DNA of 64,000 bases from Oleiagrimonas sp963817755. Lineage in GTDB: Bacteria > Pseudomonadota > Gammaproteobacteria > Xanthomonadales > Rhodanobacteraceae. The notes beneath the pieces were generated by a model. It saw only the letters and a list, made by a program, of their open reading frames with translations, did not search any database and was not told the origin of the DNA. Where the stretch lies: assembly GCA_963817755.1 (NCBI GenBank), contig CAWFPB010000002.1, positions 124,001-188,000 of the forward strand, written 5' to 3'. The translations under genes and the position numbers were made by a program. Shown here in pieces: positions 7,615 to 16,483 of the stretch. Positions within the stretch are counted from its first letter, which is position 1. The number at the start of each line of letters is the position of its first letter.

Positions 7615-10379
7615 GTCGCCCCCTCACTGGACGGCTTGGTCGGATGGGCCTTGCAGGTGACCTGGATCATGCGGGGGGCCTTTGTGCGGAGGCCGGCGGC
7701 GGGCAGGACATAGTCGAACTGGCATATGTTGCTCACCCGGTGTGCACCCTTCCAGCTTACGCTCAGTCGACCGCTCAAGTGCTTGACGCGCAGCAAGGCC
7801 AGGCCAGCCTGCCCGACCACACCCAGCGCGTTGCCCTTGGCATCCATGACCTGCGCACCGAACGGCGCCTTGCCGCCATCTTCAGTCATGATGCGGGCAA
7901 TCATGGGGTGGCCATGCTGGGTCTTGAAGTTCACCAGGACCACGGCACCCGCATATGGGGCGACCTGTTCGCCGGTGCTGTCCAGCTGCACGCCCAGCGA
8001 CATGCCCTGCGGATCCAGGCGGACCGTGTTCAGCTGGTAGGGATTCATGTAGGGCACCAGCGCGTAACCGGTACGGTCCACGCGCACACCGGGTGCATTG
8101 CTCACCTTGGCCCCCTGGGCCCCGGGGGCATGCACCAGGCCGATGGTGTCGCCGGTGGGCTGGCCGAAGGTGACGCCGCCCGGATGCGCGACCATCGCGC
8201 CACTGAGGTTCATCGAAGCCTGGGAATACCCCTTGCCCTTGCCATAGCTGGCGCCGAACACGGCATGGGGCCCACGATAGGTTCCATTGACCGATCCGGC
8301 GTTGCCGACGCCGTTGTCGCCATGCGCCGCTGTCACACCATAAGTGAACTGGTGGTCCTGGCCCAGGCTGCCGTTGAGCATGGCCTGCTCCTGTTCGCCG
8401 GCGCGCTGGTCATGATTGACGTTGAGGGCGAAGTTGGGCGCATAGCTCGAGTCACCGAGCGGGATGCTGATGCCGACGAACAGGCGGTTGTCGTAGCGAC
8501 CCAGGGCATCGCGTGTGCGGGTGGCAGACAGGTTGTAGCTCACCCGATGGAAGAAATTGTTGTAGCCGACCTGGAACTGCCGGTCGCTGCCGCGTCGCTG
8601 CCAGTAGTCGCTGATCGAGGCATTGACATAGAACGAACCGGCGCTCTTGCCGAGGCGCTGGTTGATCGTCACGGTCAGGTGATTGCGCCGATGCACCAGG
8701 CCCGACGGCGTCAGGGAGGAGCCGTATCCGCCGGACTGGCCGGCAAGGGCCGCTTGTTGCTGCGGCGTCAGGATGCTGTTGACGGGCACCCCATCGATCG
8801 TGGTCAGTCCAGGCGGCAGGTACTGGGTCAGGCCGATCCCGCGTCGCGCGTAGTCGCGCGCGTGCACGGTATCGATGAGACTGAGGAAGCCCCGGCTGGA
8901 GTAGCGGTACGCGGCCACACTCAGCGACGTGTCCGTGGAGGGGATGATCTTGTTGAAGCTGAGGCGGATACTGCGTCCGTACATGCGCTGGTACCCGGGC
9001 AGGATGGCGCGCGCCTCGGTCATGTCCAGGGCAAAGGCGCCGGCATGCGTGTTGAACGCGCCACCGGCCAGGACGGCGGCATAGCCTTGCGAGCCCTGCA
9101 AGCCGGCGTAGCCGGTGAACAGGTTGCTGAAGCCGTGCTGCACGGTGGCCTGGACCAGGTTCGGGTGTCCGGATGTGGAAAGGTTCCGCAGCCGACCGAC
9201 CGCAATGTCGTAGCGGGTCGTGCCGGCACGCAACAGTTGCGCGACCGAGGCATACGGCACCGAAAAGCTGTGTTCGCGACCGTTGGCTTCAGTCACGGTG
9301 ACCACCAGGTCGCCGCCGTAGCCGGTGGGGTACAGGTCGCGGATCGTGAACGGGCCCGGCGACACGCTGGTCTGGTAGATCTGTACGCCGTTCTGCGTGA
9401 TCGTGACCTTGGCGTTGGTTTCGGCCACGCCATGGACCACCGGGGCATAGCCGCGCAGTGATTGCGGCAGCATGCGATCGTCGGTGGCCAGCTGCACACC
9501 GCGCAAGCCGAGACTGTCGAAGACCGTACCGTCGGTGTAGCTGTCGCCCAGGGTCAGCCGGGAGCGCAGCGAGGGAAGGTCACGCTGTGCATAGGCGTCG
9601 ATGTTGTTCCAGTGGCGACTGGCCGGCATGCCGTTGTGCCCGGACTGCCATGTCACGGTCGATTGCTGGCGCAAGTGCCAATGGCCGACGTTCAGCCCGG
9701 ACTTGAGACCGAGATAGGTGCTGGTCTGGCTGAAGCCGTGGCTCTGGGTGTGGTAGGAGTTGAGGTTGTAGTTGAGCATCGCGGCCGTCATGCCCGGATC
9801 CCAGGAGGCGGGGCTGACATAGCCGCGGGGCAATTGGCGCAGGTACGCCTGCGGAACGCTGATGTCCAGTTCCAGGTCGGCCTGGTTGAAGTGCACCGTG
9901 GCACCGGTCACCAGGTCGCCGATCTTCGTGCAGGTGCCCGGCTGTCCGAACGTAGGCGCGTCACGATTCGGCTTCAGGCCCATGCGGTTCATCATGTCCG
10001 GCGTGATGCACGGCAGTGCGCTCGCTCCCGGCCTGGGTGCGACGAAACGCACATTCATGCGGCCGACCCAGTTGCGGTTCATGTAGACATCCAGGTTGTA
10101 GAGGCCGGGCAGGACGACATTGCCCTTGTCAAATCGGCTCAGATCGATGGCATTGTGCGAACCGCCGGACAGCATGCCGGGATCGAAGTCTGCAAAGCCC
10201 CTGGCGGCCGACGTTTCGGCGCCACTGGCCGCCGCCCCGGAAGCAGCTGCGCCGGAAGCCGCCAGGGCGGCGGTGGAGACGCCGTACAGCATCGATGCCG
10301 CGGCCACGCCCAGCAGCACGCTCGCGAGTCGGTGCTCGCGGACCGGTGCAACCGGGCACGTGGCGCGACGGGGCGTCAT
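7611..10379 (-). CDS. fimD: Outer membrane fimbrial usher protein (FimD/PapC family)
   Basis: The 922-residue protein is the pore and assembly platform for the fimbria. It starts with a signal sequence, then a small N-terminal domain (FDPGMLSGGSHNAIDLSRF, GNVVLPGLYNLDVYMN) and the conserved usher motifs YAPVVHGVAETNAKVTI, PGPFTIRDLYPTGYGGDL and later PFGAQVMDAKG near the plug-proximal C-terminal domain. The C-terminus has the usual Cys pair (NICQFDY ... IQVTCK). A triple ASGAA repeat lies just after the signal cleavage region, which is unusual. The ATG overlaps the chaperone stop by four bases (10376-10379). Confidence 0.92.
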   Translation of the reverse strand: MTPRRATCPVAPVREHRLASVLLGVAAASMLYGVSTAALAASGAAASGAAASGAETSAARGFADFDPGMLSGGSHNAIDLSRFDKGNVVLPGLYNLDVYMNRNWVGRMNVRFVAPRPGASALPCITPDMMNRMGLKPNRDAPTFGQPGTCTKIGDLVTGATVHFNQADLELDISVPQAYLRQLPRGYVSPASWDPGMTAAMLNYNLNSYHTQSHGFSQTSTYLGLKSGLNVGHWHLRQQSTVTWQSGHNGMPASRHWNNIDAYAQRDLPSLRSRLTLGDSYTDGTVFDSLGLRGVQLATDDRMLPQSLRGYAPVVHGVAETNAKVTITQNGVQIYQTSVSPGPFTIRDLYPTGYGGDLVVTVTEANGREHSFSVPYASVAQLLRAGTTRYDIAVGRLRNLSTSGHPNLVQATVQHGFSNLFTGYAGLQGSQGYAAVLAGGAFNTHAGAFALDMTEARAILPGYQRMYGRSIRLSFNKIIPSTDTSLSVAAYRYSSRGFLSLIDTVHARDYARRGIGLTQYLPPGLTTIDGVPVNSILTPQQQAALAGQSGGYGSSLTPSGLVHRRNHLTVTINQRLGKSAGSFYVNASISDYWQRRGSDRQFQVGYNNFFHRVSYNLSATRTRDALGRYDNRLFVGISIPLGDSSYAPNFALNVNHDQRAGEQEQAMLNGSLGQDHQFTYGVTAAHGDNGVGNAGSVNGTYRGPHAVFGASYGKGKGYSQASMNLSGAMVAHPGGVTFGQPTGDTIGLVHAPGAQGAKVSNAPGVRVDRTGYALVPYMNPYQLNTVRLDPQGMSLGVQLDSTGEQVAPYAGAVVLVNFKTQHGHPMIARIMTEDGGKAPFGAQVMDAKGNALGVVGQAGLALLRVKHLSGRLSVSWKGAHRVSNICQFDYVLPAAGLRTKAPRMIQVTCKAHPTKPSSEGAT

Positions 10380-11119
10380 GGCGCGGCGATGGCCCCCTTG
10401 TGCTGGTCCGCGGCGCCGTAGTCGTTGATGGTGGTGAAGGTGACGCTGGCACCGGCCATCGCGCCGCGGGCATCGGGCACCTTGATGTCCTTGTCACCGA
10501 ATGGCGCGACCATCCCGGCATGGACCGGTGCAAGCTTCTTGACGCTTCCCAGCGAAACCTTGGTGATGGTGATGTAGTACGGAGTCGGGTTGTGGACCTG
10601 GAGCGTGACACCCCCTGCGCTGGAGGTCGCCTTCCAGACCAGCTTGTCCGGCGCCTTGGTCGAGCTGCCGGGGAGGTCGGCCGGCCGATAGAACAGTTTC
10701 AGGCGCGAACGCACCGCAAACTGCAGCAGGTTCTTGCCGTTCGCATTCTTGGGCTTGGGCGGGATTTCCAGCACGTTCAGCCAGAACAGCGATTCGCGGT
10801 TCGAGGGCAGGCTGCCGGCCTGGCCGGTGAACAGGATGCGCATGCTCTGGTCCTTGCCTGCGTCCATGCGGAACAGTGGCGGCGTGATCAGGAATGGCGC
10901 ATGCGTGGAATTCGGCGTGGAGCGCACATTGCCTTCATCGATCCAGGCTTCGACCAGGGCCGGTTGCTTGCCCTGATTGCTCAGGCGGATGGTGGTTTCG
11001 CCCTGGCTGGCCGGGAAAACGACCCGGGTGCCCCCGATGACGACGTTGGCCTGGGCCGTGCTGGCGAAAAGAACGCTCGCAAAGGAAAGGACGCAAAGAG
11101 TGCGTAGGAGCTGTTTCAT
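10376..11119 (-). CDS. fimC: Periplasmic fimbrial chaperone (PapD family)
   Basis: The 247-residue chaperone delivers subunits to the usher by donor-strand complementation. It shows a signal peptide (MKQLLRTLCVLSFASVLFAS), the first-domain strands VVIGGTRVVFPASQGETTIRLSN, the family signature NRESLFWLNVLEIPPK and the RSRLKLFYRPADLPG strand that carries the subunit-anchoring basic residue. The ATG at 11119 begins the signal peptide; an in-frame upstream ATG adds only hydrophilic residues. It overlaps the usher gene by four bases and follows the major pilin gene after a hairpin-containing spacer. Confidence 0.92.
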   Translation of the reverse strand: MKQLLRTLCVLSFASVLFASTAQANVVIGGTRVVFPASQGETTIRLSNQGKQPALVEAWIDEGNVRSTPNSTHAPFLITPPLFRMDAGKDQSMRILFTGQAGSLPSNRESLFWLNVLEIPPKPKNANGKNLLQFAVRSRLKLFYRPADLPGSSTKAPDKLVWKATSSAGGVTLQVHNPTPYYITITKVSLGSVKKLAPVHAGMVAPFGDKDIKVPDARGAMAGASVTFTTINDYGAADQHKGAIAAP

Positions 11120-11184
11120 GGGGGCAGGTACCGGTGGCATTTGGATGGTCACATTGGAGCACAAGGGCTCGCCGATCACCTGAT

Positions 11185-11235
11185 GTCCCTCCCCCGGGGG
11201 CTGCGGCGGCGGGATTCGCCGCCGCAGCGAGGGAC
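11185..11235 (-). terminator. Large hairpin between major pilin and chaperone genes
   Basis: An inner 11-bp stem (CTGCGGCGGCG / CGCCGCCGCAG) is enclosed by an outer 7-bp stem (GTCCCTC / GAGGGAC). It lies right after the major pilin stop codon. No T-run follows, so it is more likely an attenuator or mRNA-stabilising structure that raises pilin over chaperone and usher expression than a full terminator. Such processing structures are known between pilin and assembly genes in other fimbrial operons. Confidence 0.65.
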
Positions 11236-11245
11236 GCCGGAGTGC

Positions 11246-11809
11246 TTACTGGTAGATCAGGGTGAAGTCGACGGTCGACTTCACGGCGCCGGCCGACGCC
11301 GCAGCCGTGGCGTAGTAGCGCGCGGTGTAGGTCAGGGTCGCGGCGCCGCCGCTCAGGTTGACGGACTGCGAGCCCTGGGCCGTGGCGTTGGCAGCGCTCA
11401 GGTTCATGGAAGCGTTGGAAGAGTTCAACAGCTCGACTTCGACGTTGCCTGCCGCGGGACTGGCGGCAGTATTGACCAGTCGGCCGCTGGCATTGATGTT
11501 GCTGCCGCTGAAATAGGTCTGCACGGAGCTCAGGCTCGCGTCGCAGCCGGTCACGGCGATGTTGAAGCTGGTATCGCCCGCGGTGCTGCCCGTGGAAGCC
11601 AGGGCGGTGGCCAGCACGTTGGGCAGGTTGACGATCTTGTTGTCGGCCGAGCCGGTGGCGTTGCCGTCCACCTGGCAGGTCTGGGCGACCACCTGACCGT
11701 TGATGGTGATGGTGCCATCCGGGCCGCTGAACTGGTCGGCGTTGGCGGCGGCGGCAAACAGGCCGGTGGCGGCGATCGCGGCGGTCAAGGCAAGAGTTTT
11801 GATCTTCAT
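11246..11809 (-). CDS. Major fimbrial subunit (type 1 pilin family)
   Basis: The 187-residue product has a signal peptide (MKIKTLALTAAIAATGLFAA, then NADQ), followed by DGTITINGQVVAQTCQV, the standard start of a type 1 pilin domain, a second Cys (TGCDASL) for the conserved disulfide, and a final strand STVDFTLIYQ with the penultimate Tyr. It is the first gene of the minus-strand operon and is followed by chaperone, usher and tip adhesin, so it is assigned as the main rod subunit. The chosen ATG has an AGGAAACC ribosome site; the frame upstream is open but carries no signal. Confidence 0.92.
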   Translation of the reverse strand: MKIKTLALTAAIAATGLFAAAANADQFSGPDGTITINGQVVAQTCQVDGNATGSADNKIVNLPNVLATALASTGSTAGDTSFNIAVTGCDASLSSVQTYFSGSNINASGRLVNTAASPAAGNVEVELLNSSNASMNLSAANATAQGSQSVNLSGGAATLTYTARYYATAAASAGAVKSTVDFTLIYQ

Positions 11810-12154
11810 TTTCTGGTTTCCTGGATGACTTGGATGAAAAGGTCGTTCAAGTTGACTTGCGGGGTGCGGCGAGTGCCTGGCCACAAGCGAAATGGTCGGG
11901 TGCTTCCTTCGGCCTTGCGCGGGCAGCGTCATCCCTGGATGGAGACCCGGCAAGGGCAGTTGCGATACTTCGGGGTACCGGATCTGCCTTCCCGTGAGGC
12001 CGCAAGGGCGAACGGGTGCAGGTTCGATGCCGCGAAGAACATGCAGGGGGTCGTAAGCAAGCAGCATGCCACGGCATCCATGGCAGACGAAATAGGCCGC
12101 CACGCATGGTTCGATCGCAGGAACAATGTGTGATCGGCAGCACGTTTCGGGGCG

Positions 12155-12201
12155 AAATGTGACGCGGTGCGGCCATCCTTTACGCGTACTGCGTCACATT
12201 T
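12155..12201. repeat. 11-bp inverted repeat with TGTGACGC arms
   Basis: AAATGTGACGC at 12155-12165 is repeated exactly in inverse at 12191-12201 with a 25-base spacer. Each arm includes a TGTGA half-site like those bound by CRP/Clp-type regulators, but the spacing is too wide for one dimer site. It could be two operator half-sites or a hairpin. Confidence 0.4.
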
Positions 12202-12441
12202 TTCGAGGGGGTGGTGGGGCTGGATGAGACGCCCGGGGCAGGGGGCGGCCGTTGCGTCCCGGGTGCTTGATGGTCGGGTAGAGCGGTCGTGCAGGAGGGA
12301 AAATCAGATATATCGATGATTTTATGAGATAAACCAAGATATCGGCACGGCGATCAACATCGGGATGTGGGTGTTTCTAGGAATAATTCTTACTCAATCG
12401 GTGGATTTTCAAGCCGAGAACGGGTTCGCCGCTATAACAAT

Positions 12442-12456
12442 TGGTCTATAGTTTGC
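12442..12456 (+). promoter_or_regulatory. Candidate sigma-54 (-24/-12) element for the flp pilin
   Basis: TGG, eight bases, then TTGC gives the correct GG-to-GC spacing of a sigma-54 promoter about 90 bases before the pilin ATG. The CAC that usually follows TGG is absent, so it is only a partial match. Confidence 0.3.
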
Positions 12457-12548
12457 GGCGCTCTCACTCCGCAAAAACGTGAAGTGCGTCAATAATCGGC
12501 TGTCGGGGGCACTACTTATCCACATCCCAACTCGAGGGGGAATCCAGC

Positions 12549-12830
12549 ATGAACGTGAAGAACATCCGTCGCCGACAGCGCGGTCAGGGCATGACCGAAT
12601 ACATCATCATCGTGGCCCTGGTCGCCATCGCCGCGATCGCCGTGTACTCGTTCTTCGGCAAGACCGTGCGTGGCCAGATGGACTCCATCACCAGCCAGCT
12701 GTCGGGCCAGAGCGGTTCGAACGGCATCCAGAAGGCCAAGGCTGCGGCGGGGCAGGCCGACACTGAGGCGAACGCCCAGTACAACCTGGGCAACTACAAC
12801 AACAATGCAGCGAACGCCGGTCAGAAGTAA
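12549..12830 (+). CDS. flp: Flp-type (type IVb) prepilin, Tad pilus major subunit
   Basis: The 93-residue prepilin has a basic leader (MNVKNIRRRQRG) and a predicted cleavage after Gly12, leaving QGMTEY at the mature start. This places Glu at +5 and Tyr at +6, as in Flp pilins. One hydrophobic segment follows (IIIVALVAIAAIAVYSFFG), then an Asn/Gln/Ala-rich hydrophilic tail that is longer than in most Flp pilins. It is the first gene of the Tad locus and is followed by a hairpin. The ATG has a GAGGGGG ribosome site. Confidence 0.85.
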   Translation: MNVKNIRRRQRGQGMTEYIIIVALVAIAAIAVYSFFGKTVRGQMDSITSQLSGQSGSNGIQKAKAAAGQADTEANAQYNLGNYNNNAANAGQK

Positions 12831-12859
12831 GGCCCGCGTTTGAAACATCCAGGAATGCC

Positions 12860-12885
12860 GCGCTCTACCGTTGCCGGTAGGGCGC
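12860..12885 (+). terminator. Hairpin between flp pilin and tadG-like gene
   Basis: GCGCTCTACCG (12860-12870), loop TTGC, then CGGTAGGGCGC (12875-12885) forms an 11-bp stem with one G-U pair. There is no T-run. The position just after the abundant pilin gene suggests partial termination or 3'-end stabilisation of a short pilin mRNA. Confidence 0.5.
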
Positions 12886-12930
12886 CGGTACCCCGGGTGC
12901 ACAGGTTGCCGCAATCAGGGGGCGTTCGAC

Positions 12931-14361
12931 ATGACGCTGCGGGTGATGGAAAAAACAGGAAGATGGCCAGGCCAGCCTTCGTTTGCCTGGCATGCCAGGC
13001 AGCGCGGGCAAGCGGTCATCCTTGTTGTGGCCACTGCCGTCATCGTTCTGCTGGCCGCCCTGCTGGTCTACAACGCAGGCCAGCTCAATCTCAAGAAAAC
13101 CAAGTTGCAGAACACCGCCGATTCGGCGGCCTACAGCGGCGCCCTGTTGCTGTCGCGTGCCTACAATTTCACGGCGTACAGCAATCGCGCCATGGTGGCC
13201 AACCAGGTGGCGATCGCCCAGTTGGTCAGCCTGTCGTCCTGGTCGCGCTACTACTGCACGACGTTCACCGCCACCGACTGCGGGAAGTTCACCACGCTCG
13301 GCACGGACGATGAAATGGTCGTCCTGCTTGATCTGTTCGACATCAATGAACCGGCCAATACAGCCAACAAGACGTACCAGAAGATCTCGAAAGGGATCTG
13401 GAAGGGGCTGGACAAGGTCATCCCGCGTCTCGTGACTGCGCTGGACAAGCTGGAAAAGCTGCTCAGCACGACGTCCAAGGCCTACATGGTGGGGACCATG
13501 CTGGCAGCGGGTCCGGCCATGTCCAAGGTGGTCAAGGACAATGACTCGAACGCTTACATCAATCTGACCGCGTTCGACGTGGCCAAGCAGTACAAGAACG
13601 TCCTGGGTTTCGTGAAGGCCTACAAGCCGCTCAAACGCAAATCAAGCAAACCCAACCGCTTCCACGACGTGACCATGGCCAGCCTGGATGCCTGGACGAA
13701 GTCGCGCTCCGGACCCGAGATTCCCCCCTTCACCTCGTTGTTGACCGCAGCCGGCCCCTGCCTGGGCGACGGCGAGGGCTTCATCATGATGACCGGCTTC
13801 TGGCACGGAAGCACCAAGCTGGCCAAGAACAACCGGTACTGGAAGGCCAAGGACAATGGCTACTGGGCCTCGGCCGGCGTGTGCGTGATCATTGTCGATG
13901 TCGGTCCGGTCCCGGTCCCGGTCCCGATCCCACTGGTGTTCCCGCTGTCGCCTTCGAGTGGACTGGCCTATGCAGGCTATCCCACCGACAAGGTGCATGA
14001 CATCGAGACGTACAGCGGCCTGCAGCCCTATTACGGCGTGGCGAAGATCAAGAAGCCGGACATGGAGTCGCCAACCATGTCGATCTTCGTGGCCGAAAAC
14101 AGCACCACGATCCACACCACGCAAAATGGGAATCCACCGGTGGGCGCGGGGCAGTTCGTGCTGAACGATTCCGAGGCCAGCGCCAAGATGCAGGTGGCCT
14201 CCTCGGCCAACGCACACTTCGTGCGGCCGGACGCGAACCTGACGCTCGGCGGCTACACCGTGTACGGAAACATGTTCAATCCGTACTGGGAGGCCCATCT
14301 GGTCCCCACGCCCGCTTCCATGGTCACCGATTACCGCAAGGCGCAAGGTGGCGCACCGTGA
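12931..14361 (+). CDS. TadG-like pilus assembly protein with N-terminal prepilin-like segment
   Basis: The 476-residue protein has a basic N-terminus, then RQRGQAVILVVATAVIVLLAALLVYNAGQ, which matches the Tad-associated TadG/TadE N-terminal domain. The following KLQNTADSAAYSGALLLSRAYNF is typical of TadG-like proteins. Unlike its neighbours it lacks Glu at +5 after the RG-Q site. The rest (about 420 residues) is predicted extracytoplasmic and includes a Pro/Val repeat (GPVPVPVPIPLVFPL). The ATG at 12931 follows an AGGGGGC ribosome site; an upstream TTG in frame was rejected. It overlaps the next gene by four bases (GTGA). Confidence 0.7.
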   Translation: MTLRVMEKTGRWPGQPSFAWHARQRGQAVILVVATAVIVLLAALLVYNAGQLNLKKTKLQNTADSAAYSGALLLSRAYNFTAYSNRAMVANQVAIAQLVSLSSWSRYYCTTFTATDCGKFTTLGTDDEMVVLLDLFDINEPANTANKTYQKISKGIWKGLDKVIPRLVTALDKLEKLLSTTSKAYMVGTMLAAGPAMSKVVKDNDSNAYINLTAFDVAKQYKNVLGFVKAYKPLKRKSSKPNRFHDVTMASLDAWTKSRSGPEIPPFTSLLTAAGPCLGDGEGFIMMTGFWHGSTKLAKNNRYWKAKDNGYWASAGVCVIIVDVGPVPVPVPIPLVFPLSPSSGLAYAGYPTDKVHDIETYSGLQPYYGVAKIKKPDMESPTMSIFVAENSTTIHTTQNGNPPVGAGQFVLNDSEASAKMQVASSANAHFVRPDANLTLGGYTVYGNMFNPYWEAHLVPTPASMVTDYRKAQGGAP

Positions 14362-15746
14362 CGGGCTGCCAATGGACAGCATCCGGACGGGCTCGCAGAC
14401 GGCATGCGCGACATGCCGCGAGGGGCCAGGCGATGACCGAAATGATCATCGTGTCGGTGTTTTTTCTGGTGCCGCTGTTCCTGTTCATGACCATGATCGT
14501 GAAGTTCCTGGACATGCGCGCGGCTACGCTGCAGGCCTCGCGCTATGCGGCTTTTGAGCGCACGATATATAGCGCGACCGCGACGCGGCGCGACGCATCG
14601 ATGGCCCAGTTGACCGATGCGCAGCTAAAAAACAGCATCGACACGCGCTTCTTCAGCGATGGCGCCGGCACCATCAACAACGGCCAGTACAGCGCAGCCA
14701 TGGCACCCAGGGCATTCTGGAGCGATGCGGGCGGACGCACCTTGGTCAACAGCGGCTCGGATGTCCAGGAGACATCCTTGAACCCCTCTGGCGCGGAACC
14801 TGGGACACCCGGGTTTCTGGCCGATAACACGCTCAAGGATACGCTGGGCAACTGGAACAACCTGGTGCCCAGCGCATTGACGGGCCTGAACGGGTTTTCT
14901 CTCAGCTACCACCAGTACTACAACCTGCAGGTCAGCGTGACTCCCGCCAAGCCGCAAGGGAAGATCCTCGGGCAACTGCCCTCGGTGTCGTTCAAGGACC
15001 ACGATGCGCTGCTGGCCGATGGCTGGAGTGCCTCGGATATCGCTTATGAGAAGGAACAGGCGAAACGGGAAGTGCCCACGAACATCCTCAGTTTCTTCAA
15101 CAACCCGGTCTTCAGCGCTTTCCTGAGCTTTGCCGTGCCCGACCTCGGCGACTTCAATTCGGCGGGAGGCGGGCCGCAATTCGGATACGTCATGGTGGAC
15201 AAGCCGGGCGCGGTACCTGCCGACCGGCTGGCCAACTACACGCCGCCGACGAATCCGGGCGGATCGCAGCAGGTGCCCCAGGCCGAGATCGATCAGTTCG
15301 TCAAGCAGTACGAAAGCCAGGGCTTTACCTACCATGGCCCGCCGACCACCAACAGCGACAACACCGTGACCCTGACCTTTACCAAGGACGGGACCACGAC
15401 GACCGTGACCCTCGGTGGCAGCAACGGGCCCAAGACCACGTCGACCAAGACCATCGATTACTCCAGCAAGACCGTGTACCAGGCGACCCAGTACACGCTC
15501 GGCCAGCTGCAGAACCAGGGCTGGAGCCTGAATTCGCTGACCTACACGTGCAACGGCCAGACGTGTCCGAAGTACACCTCGGGCAAGAAGAAGGGGCAGG
15601 TCAACAACACCCTGGCCGACAAGGCGACGGCCACGCTGACCAAGACCACGACCTTCAACAAGGTCAGCACCACCACAACGATGAATCTGACGGTCACGCC
15701 GCTGAGTTCCGGTGGATCGCAGGTCACGCAGTCGACGACATCCTGA
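14358..15746 (+). CDS. TadE-like pilus assembly protein, large
   Basis: The GTG at 14358 overlaps the previous stop, so translation is coupled. The 462-residue product has a basic leader and ARGQAMTEMIIVSVFFLVPLF, a prepilin-type site with Glu at +5 followed by a membrane segment, as in TadE pseudopilins. The remainder is a long extracytoplasmic region rich in Thr, Ser and Asn, with repeated Thr/Lys stretches (TKTTTFNKVSTTTTMNLTVT). It is much larger than standard TadE (about 150-200 residues), so it may extend from the pilus base or surface. Exact role unknown. Confidence 0.65.
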   Translation: MTGCQWTASGRARRRHARHAARGQAMTEMIIVSVFFLVPLFLFMTMIVKFLDMRAATLQASRYAAFERTIYSATATRRDASMAQLTDAQLKNSIDTRFFSDGAGTINNGQYSAAMAPRAFWSDAGGRTLVNSGSDVQETSLNPSGAEPGTPGFLADNTLKDTLGNWNNLVPSALTGLNGFSLSYHQYYNLQVSVTPAKPQGKILGQLPSVSFKDHDALLADGWSASDIAYEKEQAKREVPTNILSFFNNPVFSAFLSFAVPDLGDFNSAGGGPQFGYVMVDKPGAVPADRLANYTPPTNPGGSQQVPQAEIDQFVKQYESQGFTYHGPPTTNSDNTVTLTFTKDGTTTTVTLGGSNGPKTTSTKTIDYSSKTVYQATQYTLGQLQNQGWSLNSLTYTCNGQTCPKYTSGKKKGQVNNTLADKATATLTKTTTFNKVSTTTTMNLTVTPLSSGGSQVTQSTTS

Positions 15747-15759
15747 GCAGGGGAACGAG

Positions 15760-16479
15760 ATGTACAGGGGGGGCAACATAGCGTATTGGACCGCCGTATC
15801 GGCGATGCTGGCCTGTGTGGTCGGCATCGTGCCGCGCGCGCATGCCGGTTCACCGGTGCCCCAGGTCGAATGCAAGGCGATTTCGGTCCCCCGCCATACC
15901 CAGGTCAGCATCATTGCGCCGCGCATCGTCATCAACAGCATGCCGATGACCATCGTCAGCGCGATCAATCCCGAAAAACCGGCCGAATTCGCCGCGTACT
16001 ACAAGAAGCTGTGGAAGGGCAGCGGGCCGAATCCACTGTATGTGGTCAACCAGATCGGTCCGTGGGACGTGATCGCGCACATGGACGGCAAGTGCATGTA
16101 CACGGTCCAGATCAAGCGCGGTACGTCCCAGGCGGCTGCATTGCTTGGCGTGGGAACGCCGGGCGAGAAGGTGTCGGTGCACGGCGCGCTCGATTTTCCG
16201 GCCCCCGGCGATGCCCGGCCACTGACCCACATGGTCAGCCAGGACGGCGGCACCGTGGGCGACACCTGGTTGCTGTACACCGGCAATTCGGTACCCGCGA
16301 CGGCGCGGTACTACGAGACCGTGCTGCCGCAATACGGCTGGAAGGTGTTGCTTGATCACCCCGATGCCCTGGGGACCACGAAGGTCCTGATGTTCCAGAA
16401 CGGCAGTCGGAACGTCGGCATCACGGTTCAGCCACTGGGAAACGGTTCGGCCATCACCCTGACCGTGATGCAGAGGTGA
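15760..16479 (+). CDS. Exported protein of unknown function in the Tad locus
   Basis: The 239-residue protein starts with a signal sequence (NIAYWTAVSAMLACVVGIVPRAHA). The mature part has two cysteines (VECKAI, DGKCMY) and two alpha/beta-looking blocks; one, PATARYYETVLPQYGWKVL, looks like a small exported module. No family is recognised. It lies 13 bases after the TadE-like gene and 4 bases before the short second pilin gene, so it is almost certainly co-transcribed and likely works in pilus assembly or surface display. The ATG follows AGGGGAACG. Confidence 0.6.
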   Translation: MYRGGNIAYWTAVSAMLACVVGIVPRAHAGSPVPQVECKAISVPRHTQVSIIAPRIVINSMPMTIVSAINPEKPAEFAAYYKKLWKGSGPNPLYVVNQIGPWDVIAHMDGKCMYTVQIKRGTSQAAALLGVGTPGEKVSVHGALDFPAPGDARPLTHMVSQDGGTVGDTWLLYTGNSVPATARYYETVLPQYGWKVLLDHPDALGTTKVLMFQNGSRNVGITVQPLGNGSAITLTVMQR

Positions 16480-16483
16480 TCGC

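Larger units (their letters stand above)
11810..12548. other. Divergent intergenic region between fimbrial operon and Tad locus
   Basis: This 739-base region holds no convincing gene and must contain the promoters of both pilus systems. The right third (about 12296-12460) is markedly A/T-rich. It holds an 11-bp inverted repeat, AAATGTGACGC (12155-12165) and GCGTCACATTT (12191-12201), and the sigma-54-like element listed separately. Several open frames across it have no coding features. Confidence 0.55.

Noticed and set aside
7644..9461. 605-codon plus-strand frame across the usher gene
   Set aside because: Antisense shadow of fimD, which has clear motifs and coupled neighbours.
11860..11960. 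Possible c-di-GMP riboswitch before the pilin gene
   Set aside because: No GEMM core sequence or matching helices could be found on either strand.
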